64,000 nucleotides of DNA from Galbula dea (Eukaryota; Chordata; Aves; Piciformes; Galbulidae): the NCBI GenBank assembly GCA_013399015.1, contig VWZX01004666.1, positions 3,630,156 through 3,694,155 of the forward strand, given 5' to 3'. The translations under genes were made by a program, and so were the position numbers. A model generated the notes under the pieces. It searched no databases and was not told where the DNA came from. It saw only the letters and a list, made by a program, of their open reading frames with translations. This document shows positions 42,801-53,935 of the stretch, piece after piece. Position 1 is the stretch's first letter; every line of letters starts with the position of its first letter.

Positions 42801-45694
42801 AATCATTGCACAGCTTTTGTCTGTTTAGGCTGTAAGCTCCTAGGGGCTATCCAAGGACACTGTGTGTGAGGAGCCCCTCCACCAGACAGACAAAGGATGG
42901 CTTGCATGAGCTGAATGCAGGCAAGCTTGGCAGTGAGAGATGGCTTCTTTTATCAGAAAAATTAATTCACAAAAGCCAAGAGGAGCAGTTTTCTCTTCAG
43001 CAAGTAACATCAATACATGCATATGGATGAAGAGTTAGTGTTTCTCCCATAGCATTTCACCACCTGCCTTCCAACATCCCTCTCTACTCCTGTCCTGTAG
43101 CAGCATGACATTCAGGCAACCGCTCCCCAACTCAGGCTTTTCACATCCTACAGCCAGGCCTAAGTCCCACGGTGGTGATGCAAACCCCAAACTTCTCTCC
43201 TACGCCAGATGTGTGCCAGCTGCAGCTGAGCAGCACAAGCTGTGATCCTCCACTCAGCTGCCTCTGGCTGAAGTAGCAAGCAGAGGTACCTGGTTGCTGC
43301 CAAGAGGCAGGAAAGGAAGGGGTGATGCTGAGCAGCAGAGCACATCCTTTGTGCAGACAAATAGCTCCTCTCTCCTCCCCCAAACCAGGGAGCCACTACC
43401 TACATTATGCAGCATGATGCAGCTTCTCATCCTTGAGGTGCTGAAGAATTGCCTGGACGCTGAGCAAGCTCCCACTGGAGTTTGGAAGATGCCTATGTGA
43501 GTATGTGATCCTTGCTGCTACCCTCTGCTGTCAGCTCTGCTCACAGACAGATCTCCGTAAGCCTCCCAAGCTGCTGTGAAGCTGGGGCTGCTGGCAACAG
43601 TAGGAGTCCTTTCCACAGCTGCAAGCACTGATCCCTCCTAAAACCTGAAGCGATTGCATTAATCAGTTTGCTCCAAAGTAGGCCATGCTGAATGTGTTTG
43701 AGCCTGGCTGATAAAATGGGGAGAGGAAGAAGAGCAAGGAGCTTAGAAAGGAATCATGCTTAATTTGGGAATGTCTCTGAAGATTTATTCCAAAGCATAA
43801 AAGCCATGGAGAATGCTCCTGCCCAGAGATTAAAGATGCTCTGGCTCACATCTCTGAGGCCTGACAACAGCTTATTCAGGAGAGCTTCTTGCAGCCACAA
43901 GACAGAGGATACAGTTTTCCCAAAGCATTTCAGTTTTCAAGAGACAAAAAAACCCAAACCAGACTTCATTAGTTTTGCCAAATAACATGAGATTCCCTCG
44001 TCCCTGTCTCTCCTAAAGCTGGCTAGAGATTCCTGAGCTTTTGTCAACCTGAGAAAAAACAGAGCCAGCAACTTCTGAATTACCTCTGCCTGACATTTCC
44101 TATTGCATTTGGCCTCCAAAAAAGGCAGAGCTAAGAAGCCAGTGGAAGGCCCTTGCCAGTCAGGAGGTAATGCAGCAGCCATTGCCCTTTGCCTGCTGTG
44201 CCCCTTTGTGTCTCCTTCTTCCACAAAAATGAAATCCAGGGGCAAAAAATGTTCAGCTGTTTTATCATGTTGGCCTCTTCCAGGCCACCTGGTTCTCCCT
44301 TCTGCACAGCCAGCTCTGTGAGATTCACATACCCCCTAGGCAGGTGTCCTGATTCTGCAATCCCATGGGTGGCCCACTGAGCACTGGGTGTGTGGGAAGA
44401 AGAAATCAGAGTCAACACTTGGTTGATGTGAGCAAGACTTTGACATCACCTGTTACAGCTAGCGTAAAAACAGCCCTGTGTTTTTACTCACAAGGACCTT
44501 TTGGTAGACAACCAGATGAAGAGTTCATGGCTGATGTTACTGACATCAACACCATCAAGAGGAAGGCTGATGTGGGGTGCACCGTTTGAGAAGTGTCACT
44601 TGTCATTTAGGGACATCAGGCTGCTGCACCAGCAGCACCTCAGGGGATAGGAGAACCAGAGAGCAGGAGAGCAGCAATGGCAATGTTTTGCTTGTACATG
44701 AGAAGTTGCCTAGCATTGCTGCTAGGGAAGACCATCTTTAGTGCAACATTACAGACAGTCCTTTCTGAGCAGCTGCCACTGCTGCTCCTTGTTCTATTTT
44801 CCAAGATAGCTGGAGCAGAGACAGGTCTAGCCCCATAAGAGGCTCTACAGAGTGTGTTTTGATCTTTCTGCTGATGGGGAAGGACAGCCAGAGCCTGCTG
44901 AACAGAAAAGGCTGTGTACCAGCTCTAGGCGTTCGGGTAATTGTACTCATCTCCCATCCATCATCCCAGGAACGGCAGCTGTTGTTGCCAGACCTAATGC
45001 CCTTTATGCCATTTCTTTCATGGAACTTGCTTGAAATTGATTTTGAAACAAAAGGAAGAAGCTGTATTAGTTTTCCCCTTGGAGGTGTGACAGAGTGTCT
45101 GCTTTCTTTCTGGTTAGGTGATTTTTGTTCCTTTGCTGTATGTGTGTGTTCCCCTGGCTTTGTATAAAGGATGTCATCTTTCTGAAGTCAGGCTTGGGGA
45201 GAGGAGATGACCGATAACATGACATGGACATGGTGTCCATCACCTACACCCTCACTGGCTTTGTTTGCCAAGGAAAGGGTTTAAGGTGTGAGGCAGATCC
45301 ATTCCCTACAGCTCAGTCAGCCCTTCTCAAATCATGAAATCCATCTGCCTTTTTTTTAGGCCTTTTTGTTTTCTTTTGTTTTTCTAGATCAATTTCTGTT
45401 TAAATTCTCACAAAGCAATCAAAAATTTCTCCGTTCTTAAGCAGAAATCTTATAGCACCATCTGATCTTGAAGATTCCTGTTAACAGTACAGTGTCATGC
45501 ACTAAACAGCTGCCAGATCTACTCCAGTGGCAGTTTGAGACACTACCAACTGGTGTCAACCTAAACCTGTTGTGAAAGCAATCCTCTCAGCCCCACCCAG
45601 TACCTAGGTGGGGCCTGAGAAGCCCTCACAAGGTTTGTCTATCCTCCTAAATCAGTCTGAAAATGGGTTTGTTCAACCTGCCTTTTAAAACCTC
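39890..45694. other. intergenic, no gene recognised
   Basis: About 5.8 kb of mostly unique sequence. A poly-T/C tract occupies 40401-40436. Open frames are short and resemble chance frames. No splice-linked exon series, RNA gene or additional CR1 copy could be supported. Confidence 0.6.
40401..40436. repeat. poly-T / pyrimidine tract
   Basis: Two long T runs broken by single C residues and ending in CCCCC. It could be the reverse complement of a retroposed poly(A) tail, but no retrogene body was recognised to its left, so it is listed as simple sequence. Confidence 0.8.
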
Positions 45695-45699
45695 CACAG

Positions 45700-46250
45700 A
45701 ATCAGTCACAGAATCGTTGAGGTTATCAGGAACCTCTGGAGGTCATATTATCCAACCTGCCTGCTTAAGCAGGGTCACCTTGACCTGTTTACACAGTACC
45801 ATGTCCAGACAGCTTTTGAATATCTCCAAGGATGGAGACTACAGCCTCTCTGGGCAACCTGTTCCAGTGCCCAGTCACCATGAAGTACTGGTGGTGCCTT
45901 TGATAATTCCTCCTCACATGCAGGACTTTGTGCTTCTTGATGTTCCTCATAAGGTTCCTGCCAGCCCATTTCTCCAGCCCATCAAGGTGCCTTTGGATGA
46001 TAGCATGATCCTCTGGTATATGAGCCATTCCTCCCAGTTTCGTGTTGTCAGCAAACATGCTGAGGGTACACTCTGCCCCATCAGCTAGATCATAAATAAA
46101 GATCTTGAGCACGATTCATCCCAATATTGACTCCTGGGGTACACTGATAGCTACTGGCCTCCGACTAGACATAGTGCTGCTGATCACCACCTTTTGAGCA
46201 TGGCCATTCAGAGAGTTTTCAATGCATCTCACTGTCTGCTCACATCCAGC
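45700..46250 (-). mobile_element. CR1 LINE fragment retaining reverse-transcriptase C-terminal coding remnants
   Basis: The given strand starts ACAGAATCAGTCACAGAATCG and carries GGACTTTGTGCTTCTTGATG and CCAGCCCATTTCTCCAGCCC. On the minus strand, parts encode LADGAECTLSMFADNTKLGG and IQRHLDGLEKWAGRNLM, clear remnants of the CR1 ORF2 (reverse transcriptase) end. The reading frame is broken and internal segments are missing, so the element is inactive. It extends further 5' than the other copies here. Confidence 0.88.
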
Positions 46251-48402
46251 AAAAGAGAGGTCTTACTTTTACCTGCAAATCTGTTGTTGTGCTTCACTAT
46301 CCTCTCTCTTGGGATTGTTTTTCATTCCTTACTGCCTTTTGAAGCTGACTTTCAAACAATCCCTCCTCCACCTGCCTGATCCTCAGTGTCATGTACAGAG
46401 GAAAGTGGAGAGAGATGCTGGTTTTGATGATTTGCTTTGTCACTGAGAGGAATAGCCCTGCCCTGTAGCATGGGCTTGTTCAGCAGCATTTCATGTCTGT
46501 GCATCTGAACCTCTTGTTTTCAGATTACTCTGGGGCTGGTTTCATTAGTGGTTGATTGAGTGGTCGTAGCATGGCTCTTGTGGAATACCCACACCTTCCG
46601 TTCACTGTGGAGCAGATGGAAACATTCTCAGCGAGACACTCATGCATATGCAGTATCTACAGAGGAAAACATCTCAGCTCTTATTGCTGCTGCCAACAGT
46701 GGTGCCTGACAGCTCCTGAGTGAACTAGACTGATATTTATTTGGGTAGTATCAGAAAGGAGCATTGGTGGAAATCTCCCCAAGTCATGTAAAACTGCTAT
46801 TGATGTTTCTAGTAGAAAATCTTCAAATGCTCTAAATACCCTATTGAAATTGCTTCTATTGTCACTGAGTGTTGAAATCTTGACAAAATGCTGGGGAAAA
46901 AAAGTCTTTTGGAATGTTTTGACCACCTTTTCAAAAAGAGCATGATTAATAAATACAATGATGTTCTTTCCACTTGAGCAGCCCTTTATACCTGATGGAG
47001 TCTTCTGGGAGTGAGATTAAGGTATGAAAGCCTTCAGGAAGCAAATCCACCAATAGATTTGGAAAGGACAGAGCATAAAAAAGAGTGCCAGACACTTGCA
47101 TTTAGGGATATTCTGGAACTGACTTTAAGCCATTTTTTTTCTGCCTAGGAGTTATATGGTTAAAAAAGGACATATGAAGCAGTCTTATGATTACAGAGAT
47201 ATTATTTTGGTGCCCTTGTGTTAGCAGAAACAATGGACTAAGGAAACCAAGTGGAACTACTTTCTTACCAGCTGGAAATGGATGCTGGAGATAAAGCACC
47301 TGCCCAGCATAAACACATATGGATTTATAGGTATGGCTGAGTGAATTATGACCCTGCATATTACTTTGTCTGCAACACCATAGGCCAGCTCTTCTCTCCC
47401 ATCTGCCATTCTTAATTATTGTTAGGAGTTGTATTAAATATTTTAAAATGCATGTTTGCTACCAGTCGTGGTCATTCTCTAACCATTATCTTGGGTCCAG
47501 AACATCACCCCACTGACCACAAGCATCCTACAGTCAAAAATCTGGTGTTCTCAGCAAGATCCAAAAGACATAAATGTTTCATTTTAGTAGAAATCGAATT
47601 TTTCTTGATCTTTTACATGCAAGCACAAGTTTCTGTAAATGCTATCCTGAAGCATGGGAAATGCTGAATGGCCAAACAGTAAGGCACCAGGCTCAGGCTG
47701 GGCTTGCATTGATTACCTGAGCCCTGACTGATATGTGGATGGTTTATGCTTTGTTCTCTAATGTACTTTCAGCAGCACTAATAAAATTTCCTTTGAACAA
47801 GTGGGAACAGGTGATCACACAATTATGTGTGTCTTGTCTGTCTGGATGATTCAGCCTCATGTTGTTGTCATAGCAGCATGTCCCCATTGTGGGCTTGCAC
47901 GTTGAGGTAGGACTCTTTTGTATGTGCTGGTTTGCTCTTTGCAAATAAGAAACAAAACCCTGTGCCTTGCTTTGATAGATGAGGATTTGCTGTGTTGCTG
48001 GAATTGTAACAGCATTTAAATGTGGGAGGAAAAATGGAGCTTATTGTCAACACCCTTAGGACAACCCGTAAGGATTTCCAAGGATGAAAATTCAGCCTAG
48101 ATTTGACTTTGATTTGGGGATTCAAAGAAAAGAGCTGTTAAATTTGTTTCTATATCCTCAGGAGTGAGAGTCGAGTTCTCTCTCCTTGCAAAGGAAGAAA
48201 TATTCTTTGACAGTGCTGTGTCTTTGCTCCTGTAGCTTGACCCAAAGACCAGTACTTTGGTTATTTAACCAGTCTTAGCACGTGGTTCTTTCCAGCCCCT
48301 GAGCCGCAGGTCCACACTTTGCTCTGAGTATGTGCTGACCACCAGTTATCCTGGTACTGTGTACTGGGATCACTGGATCCTAGATACAATGCTGTAGGGT
48401 GG

Positions 48403-48430
48403 GATGTCATGTCATGTGATGTCACGTAAT
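48403..48430. promoter_or_regulatory. tandem CRE/bZIP-like motifs
   Basis: GATGTCATGTCATGTGATGT is followed by CACGTAATG. It repeats a GTCAT/GTGAT half-site four times and ends in TGATGTCACGTAA, close to the ATF/CREB site TGACGTCA and to the PAR-bZIP site TTACGTAA. It is isolated from any known promoter, so function is uncertain. Confidence 0.25.
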
Positions 48431-49577
48431 GTTGCCCTGATTACACCTCAGCTTGTTGGCTACGTAAATTTGCTCTTTGACATACTGGCTACAGAAGGAG
48501 CCACACAGGTCTGGAAGGGCTCTTGCACTTTTCTGGCATGTCTTCATGTGTCATCACAGCCTAGGGGTCTCTAGAAGAGATCTAAAACAGCAACATGCCA
48601 ATGACCCATGACAAAATGCACCACAAGAACTGAGCCTGGTGAAAACACACATAATTTCTAGCCTTAGTTGAAGAAATAGCCAAGACTGAAACCTGAAAAT
48701 CTTCCATTGTGTCCCATGTACGCATAGGTAAATAGCCAGTAGGGTATTAACTATCTGGACATGTTCAGAATGAAGGAAGCCCACGTTCAGTGCCACAGCT
48801 GCAACACTTGCAGAACTGACCAACTGTAACCAGTACTCCCACAGTGACAGAAGGGTTGAGCCAGACCCAGATGTGACATAGCATCATGCTGTGATAGTCC
48901 ACGTGAAGGATTCAAGTAAGTATCACATGTGCATCCTGAGAACAAACAAGTCCTTGGGGGAGGCAGGGGAAGATCCTCTGCTAGGCAAACCTCCTGTTAA
49001 CACTTTCAAAAAGGCATCTCTCCTTGCATCTGATCCCTGTGGCTTCCTGCAAGTTCAAATTGACATCCGTGGAGGCAGATCCTCAGTCAGGGTGGGACAC
49101 CTTGCTCTATACAGAGAGGGCCTGAGCAGCTGCAAGTCCATTTGAGGTTTATTTGAGCCAGTTGTGGTTTTAGGCATATGTTAAAACAACAGAAAAAGCT
49201 GACACGCACACACAGAATGGAGTGAGGAAGAAAAGAGTTGAGATTCTAAAGGAAGCCTACACTAGGACCAGTCCGAGTGCCATTAATTTTTCTTTGCAAA
49301 CAAAACCCAACATGATTCAGGTATCTAAGGAAATTTACAGTCATACTTAAAATGAGAGAGAGAGTGGAAACTAGAAAATGGGATGGGATTGCACTGCAAT
49401 GCTCTGACCTGTTGTGCCTTAAAATGGAAAAATGTCAATTAGTCTTGACACTGAGGAAGGAGGCATAGGTGACAAAACGGTTCAATGTCTGCACATTTAC
49501 CCCTATGACGTGTAGTCTGTGGTAAGTCATTGCAGGCCACAGTAGTCCTCCCCACTTTGCTAACTGGAGAAAGCTTG

Positions 49578-50273
49578 CTAACAACCTTCTGATGTGGGTT
49601 TAATTAAATACCTTTTGAACGCCTCTGAGTAGCAGGAAAAAGACAGTGGAGTGGTTCCAAGTCTGATACACTGAGGGACAGCTTCAAATCCAGGACACCT
49701 TGCTTCATCAGCGAAACAATATGGATGCTGTGGGAGCAGTGGAGGATCTCTAGTAACAATGGAGTTAGAAGATAAAGGCTGACAACATCTGGCTGTGGAA
49801 TGAAGGATTTTCCACATCCCAGCATTTCTTACAATACTGCAGAGAAGATGCTTGGTAATCCTACGGCAAAGGAAGGGCTCTGAGAGATGGGAGACACCTC
49901 TGCAAGGGATATATGCAAGGCAAGGATGCTGCTGTTGTGTCCCAAGAAGAAGGGCAGCATAAAGGAGGTGGAGTAGTGCAGAGTATAGAAGAAGACAGGA
50001 AGAAGATGTACTCTTGAAGGGGACAGCCAAATGGAGAAGCAGTGAGTGGCAGATATGTTGAAGCACAGCTCTCTCCCAGGTCCACAAGAGACACTTCAGT
50101 AAGTCACTTCTGTTCCCTGGGAGTACACTGGTGTTGGCTGACAGTCTGAAGAGAAGACTGGGAATTGGAGCTGCCATGTGCTGAGGCCAGATCGCCCTCA
50201 TAGGAGAGCAAGTCATGACTGATTTTATGAAGGGTGAGGTTTGGTGTGTGGAGATGAAGGAGGGGCACATCAT
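49578..50273 (-). other. 231-codon open frame of unknown origin, probably not a gene
   Basis: The longest open frame in the window not explained by a known exon or CR1. The predicted product is rich in Leu, Ser, Cys, His and Pro, and has no domain I recognise. No TATA or CpG promoter is next to it. Composition suggests that a purine-rich plus strand (low in the trinucleotides that make minus-strand stops) keeps the frame open by chance. It is a candidate for a lineage-specific transcript at best. Confidence 0.2.
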
Positions 50274-52479
50274 GGGTACAAGGTAGACTGTGGACCAGGC
50301 AAAGACCTTGCAGCAAAGTCAGACCCTAAGCCAAAACCTCAGCTATGACACAGCTTTTCCTGTTTCTTTAAAACACCCATTTTCCCCCTCCTTGTCCCAG
50401 GAGGAGGTCAGAAGTGCTGCATACAGGCTGAGTGCTGCAGGAGAGAGCTTGCAAATAAACTGAGAGCAAGAGAAGAAATATTTTAATGAGACTTTGAAAG
50501 AGTCTATTTAGCTTATCAGAAAGGAGGTCAAGAGGTGATTTGATTACAGTGCATAAGTGCCGTCAGCGGAAGAAAACACCAGTTTCTAAAGAGCTTTCTA
50601 ATCTATCAGAGAAAGATGGAACAAGAGCCAATGGCTGAGAGATGAAGCCAGACAAATGCAAATAAGACACAGGGAACTTATGAGAGGGAGATAAATGGGA
50701 AGAGCAGCTCAAGGAGAACAGCACTTGGTATCTCCAAGTGCCTTCAACTACGAGTTGGATATTGGCTTAAGCCAGAGAGGAGCCGGGCTGGTTCCAAGGT
50801 GGTATTTAGGAGCCTGTGGTACATGGGTATAGGTATAAAGTGGTCTGGTGCTTCTTTGTCTCTTAATAGCAAGAAAAACCAAGGTCCTTGCTCTTGTAGG
50901 GACAGACAAATGTTTGAGCACAGGATTGGGGCAAAACCTGGTTCAGACACCAGGAAGAATTCAGCTCAACGTTCATGGGTTTTAAGTCAACTGTTGGGGG
51001 CCCTGGGCTTCCAAAGGCTTGGTGGTCTGAGCCTGCTTGATGTTCCTCCTGGAAATGGACCAGCCGCATTCTGATGAGAAATTCCAGCCTAGTGGAAGGA
51101 AAAGCTCTGCCATGGGTAGAAATTAAGGCATTGCCAATTAAGAGTATAAAACAAATAGATATACCAGAAGTCCATCTCATCATACACTGGTAGAGAACTC
51201 TATCAAAGACTTAGGGGGAAGAAACATGTCTAGAGTGATCCTTCCCTGACCATGTCAGAATATCTAAAGGAAACATACTACTTGACCCATCCTGGGAGTT
51301 AAGAAGTTTGGGAATGCAATGGAAGTCAATGTTGAGCTTTTCAATACAGCCCATGCTGAGAAAGATTTTTCAGCTCTTGATAGATATGTCAGTTGTGACA
51401 GCTGCTTCCTGTATTTGTTTGGATGGGAAACTGGACTGAATAATCCCGCTTAGTCAAGTCATTAGGGACGCACAGGAATTTTCTTTACTGTTTGTTACAA
51501 AATAGTGTGTGTTGAGTTTCCATCTGAAAATCAGATGACTAATTCCCAACTGAATGAACTAGGATATAGTCTTGATGTGGAAGAGTTTGTGGTGTAAATA
51601 CACAGATCAAAGATTGTTAGTTCTGTTTTACTAAGTGCATAATAAAACCCAGTGCCTTAAAAACTAGAATTTAATTATTTCAGTAGTGACTAGAGAGTCT
51701 GCACAGGACTTGGCTTTGATTTTCTGAATCTCTTTCTACCTTTGAGTAGATCATCCCACCTCCAAGAGGGAAAAAAACTTGCTTAAAACATCACTTGACA
51801 TTATGGACTTTTTCCTCAAGTGCCTACTTGGAGGTGGGAAACACACTGTTAAACGTCGCTCCTCCACAGTTGTGTTTAATCATTCTTATTCCTTGGAAGC
51901 CATGTGAGGATGCAAGCACATGACAGCAGCCATCTGGAGATGAACCTAGTCCAACCAGACTGTCCTTGTTCCCACTCACACTCACAGCTGTGCCACCCAT
52001 CCCAAGTGTGTGGTGTGGACAGCACAGGGTCCTGAGCACAGGTCAGAGTCATGCCTGTTGTGATGCATTTTAGGCTGTTTGCTCAGCACCATCAGTGCTG
52101 CTTTTCCAGAAAGCAGGAGCGATAAAGCTTGCCTTCATATGCGTTAATGTCATCTTGTAACAGCAGTGCTTATGCCATGGGGACCATCCTTATGGTCAGT
52201 GACAAGATGATTAAACAAATTACATACGGCATTAAAGCCTGCAAGATACAGGCTTGACCTACTCTAGGTAAATGAATGACCAATCTTGAGTATCCCCCTT
52301 TTCTTCAGCCCAGAGAGTGAATTTCAAGGGCTCAAAAAACACGTGCCTGGCTTCAAAAGGTAACAATCCACTTTGCTTCAACATTTAATTTTCCTCTTTG
52401 GGCACATCTGACCTCATTTCCCAGTTTGGAGCTTCATCCTCCACTACTGTGGAGCTGTAAAAATCAAAGTAGAAAGGAA

Positions 52480-52530
52480 AAGATGGTCTTCTGAGGTCCC
52501 TTCCAGTTCCTAAAATTCTGTGATTCTGTG
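52480..52530 (+). mobile_element. CR1 3' terminal remnant
   Basis: About 50 bases: GATGGTCTTCTGAGGTCCCT, then TCCAGTTCCTAAAATTCTGT and the closing GATTCTGTGA repeat of CR1. It is the extreme 3' tail only. Confidence 0.75.
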
Positions 52531-53851
52531 AAAGGTGGGATTCTCAGCTCACCTAGTGACTCTTCCAGACTCTACCCAAAAGACTGTTTTTCATGAGACT
52601 CATGCTACAGCTCTCAAGGAAGACAGTGCCAGCAGCCACAACATGACAGCATCCAAATGCCATTCATCAAGCCAGCATGATTTGCTTTCAGCTGCTTTTA
52701 ATCTTTCCCAGGCTCTCTGAGGGAACAGCTTGGATCCTCCTGTGAATTGGAGAGTTCGGTCTCCCTCATCAGACCCCAGATGTTGGGGCAGTTAACAGAA
52801 ACAGGCTTTACAGCAGGCACAAAATAAAGGGCTGGGTTTTCTTTTAAATGGAGGCTATTAGTGTTCTGGGAAAAGCCTGGACTTATGAAGTCTGCAGTCT
52901 CCGAAGTACTTATAGAGAGAAAAAGAGCATAACTGGATGAAATTCTTATTGTTGTAGCAAATGATCAATGCACTTATTCACAGAGCAGTAGTGTCTGTGA
53001 TTAATTCATAGCCAGAAATAATAGCAGAGTACCTGCTGTGTTGCTATTACCTTATCTCTGCCTCACTGGTTGATTCGCAGGTACAAGCGAAACCAACCCT
53101 TAATTACTTGGTTAAAAGCCTGCTAGCTGCTGGGGAACAAAAGGAATAATACAGCTGCCTCTGCCGCTGCACTTTACAGCTCCCAGAGATAACTGAATGG
53201 AAGGAAACACACTTCAAAGTCCCCCAAGAGCCAGCACTGACAGTAAGTACCTGGATGTGCCCGAAGGAATGGTCAGGGATCTGGGAACAGCCTGCCCTGG
53301 AAGCAAACTTCATACACTGGCATAAAGCTAGGTTGCTTCTACCCCGCCTTCAGGAGGACCTTTACCATCCAGTTCAGATACTTCTCACCTCTTTTACCAT
53401 CATCTGTGCTGTTCTTAAATTTTTAGAAAAAGGTCGGTGCCTGGAGACACTCCTGCCTGAAGCAAGAGTACCACCATTTTCAGACATTTTTGTCTGTAAC
53501 CCCACCTGGTGCTGAGGTACAACTTGCTCCCCCTCCAGGCAGCAAAGCTCAAAGCCAGCGAGCAGTCATCACGTCTCTGGCACTGGCTAGGGAGGCTAAA
53601 AGCTTCCCATGGCCTCAGCCATGCAGATTCAGTGAGAGCTCTGACATCCTCTGAAGTTTGGTACTACATGGGAGTTCCAGGGATGCACAGGAAAACTCTG
53701 AACCTCTCTATAGTGAGATGTATTCATCAGCAGGTTACTGGGACTAATATTCCCAGACGTCCTCCAGTTGTGGACAGCCTTGACCATTAACACCAGGACT
53801 GTATCCATCAGTCTTGCTTATGTCACGCCCAGACATGACTTGTTCCTCGAG
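52531..53851. other. intergenic, no gene; contains a candidate regulatory tract
   Basis: No exon or RNA gene recognised. The part 52950-53115 is AT-rich, repeat-free and motif-dense, and is listed separately. The rest is plain unique sequence. Confidence 0.6.
52950..53115. promoter_or_regulatory. candidate non-coding regulatory element
   Basis: It contains TTATTGTTGTAGCAAATGATC, GTGATTAATTCATAGCC, CTATTACCTTATCTCTGCC, GGTTGATTCGCAGG and CCCTTAATTACTTGG: a SOX-like core, homeodomain cores and a GATA site (TTATCT) within 165 bases. No repeat or coding potential seen. Inferred only. Confidence 0.3.
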
Positions 53852-53935
53852 CCATAGAATAATTTGGCTTGGAAAAAACTTCTCTGGAAGTCTCTGATCC
53901 AACACTCCTTAAAGAAAAGCCAACTTAGATGCGGC
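53852..53935 (-). mobile_element. degraded short CR1 fragment
   Basis: CCATAGAATAATTTGGCTTG, GAAAAAACTTCTCTGGAAGT and CTCTGATCCAACACTCCTTA match the reverse complement of a CR1 3' tail with several differences. Confidence 0.65.

Larger units (their letters stand above)
46251..52479. other. gene-poor stretch; one long unassigned open frame
   Basis: About 6.2 kb without a recognisable gene. The minus-strand frame at 50273-49578 (231 codons) is unusually long for non-coding sequence and is discussed separately. A short CRE-like element lies at 48403-48430. No CR1 copy was clearly seen. The rest is unremarkable unique sequence. Confidence 0.55.

Noticed and set aside
51885..51960. CTAGTCCAACC resembling a CR1 tail
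   Set aside because: Only about ten bases match and the flanks do not, so it is probably chance or an unrecognisable relic.
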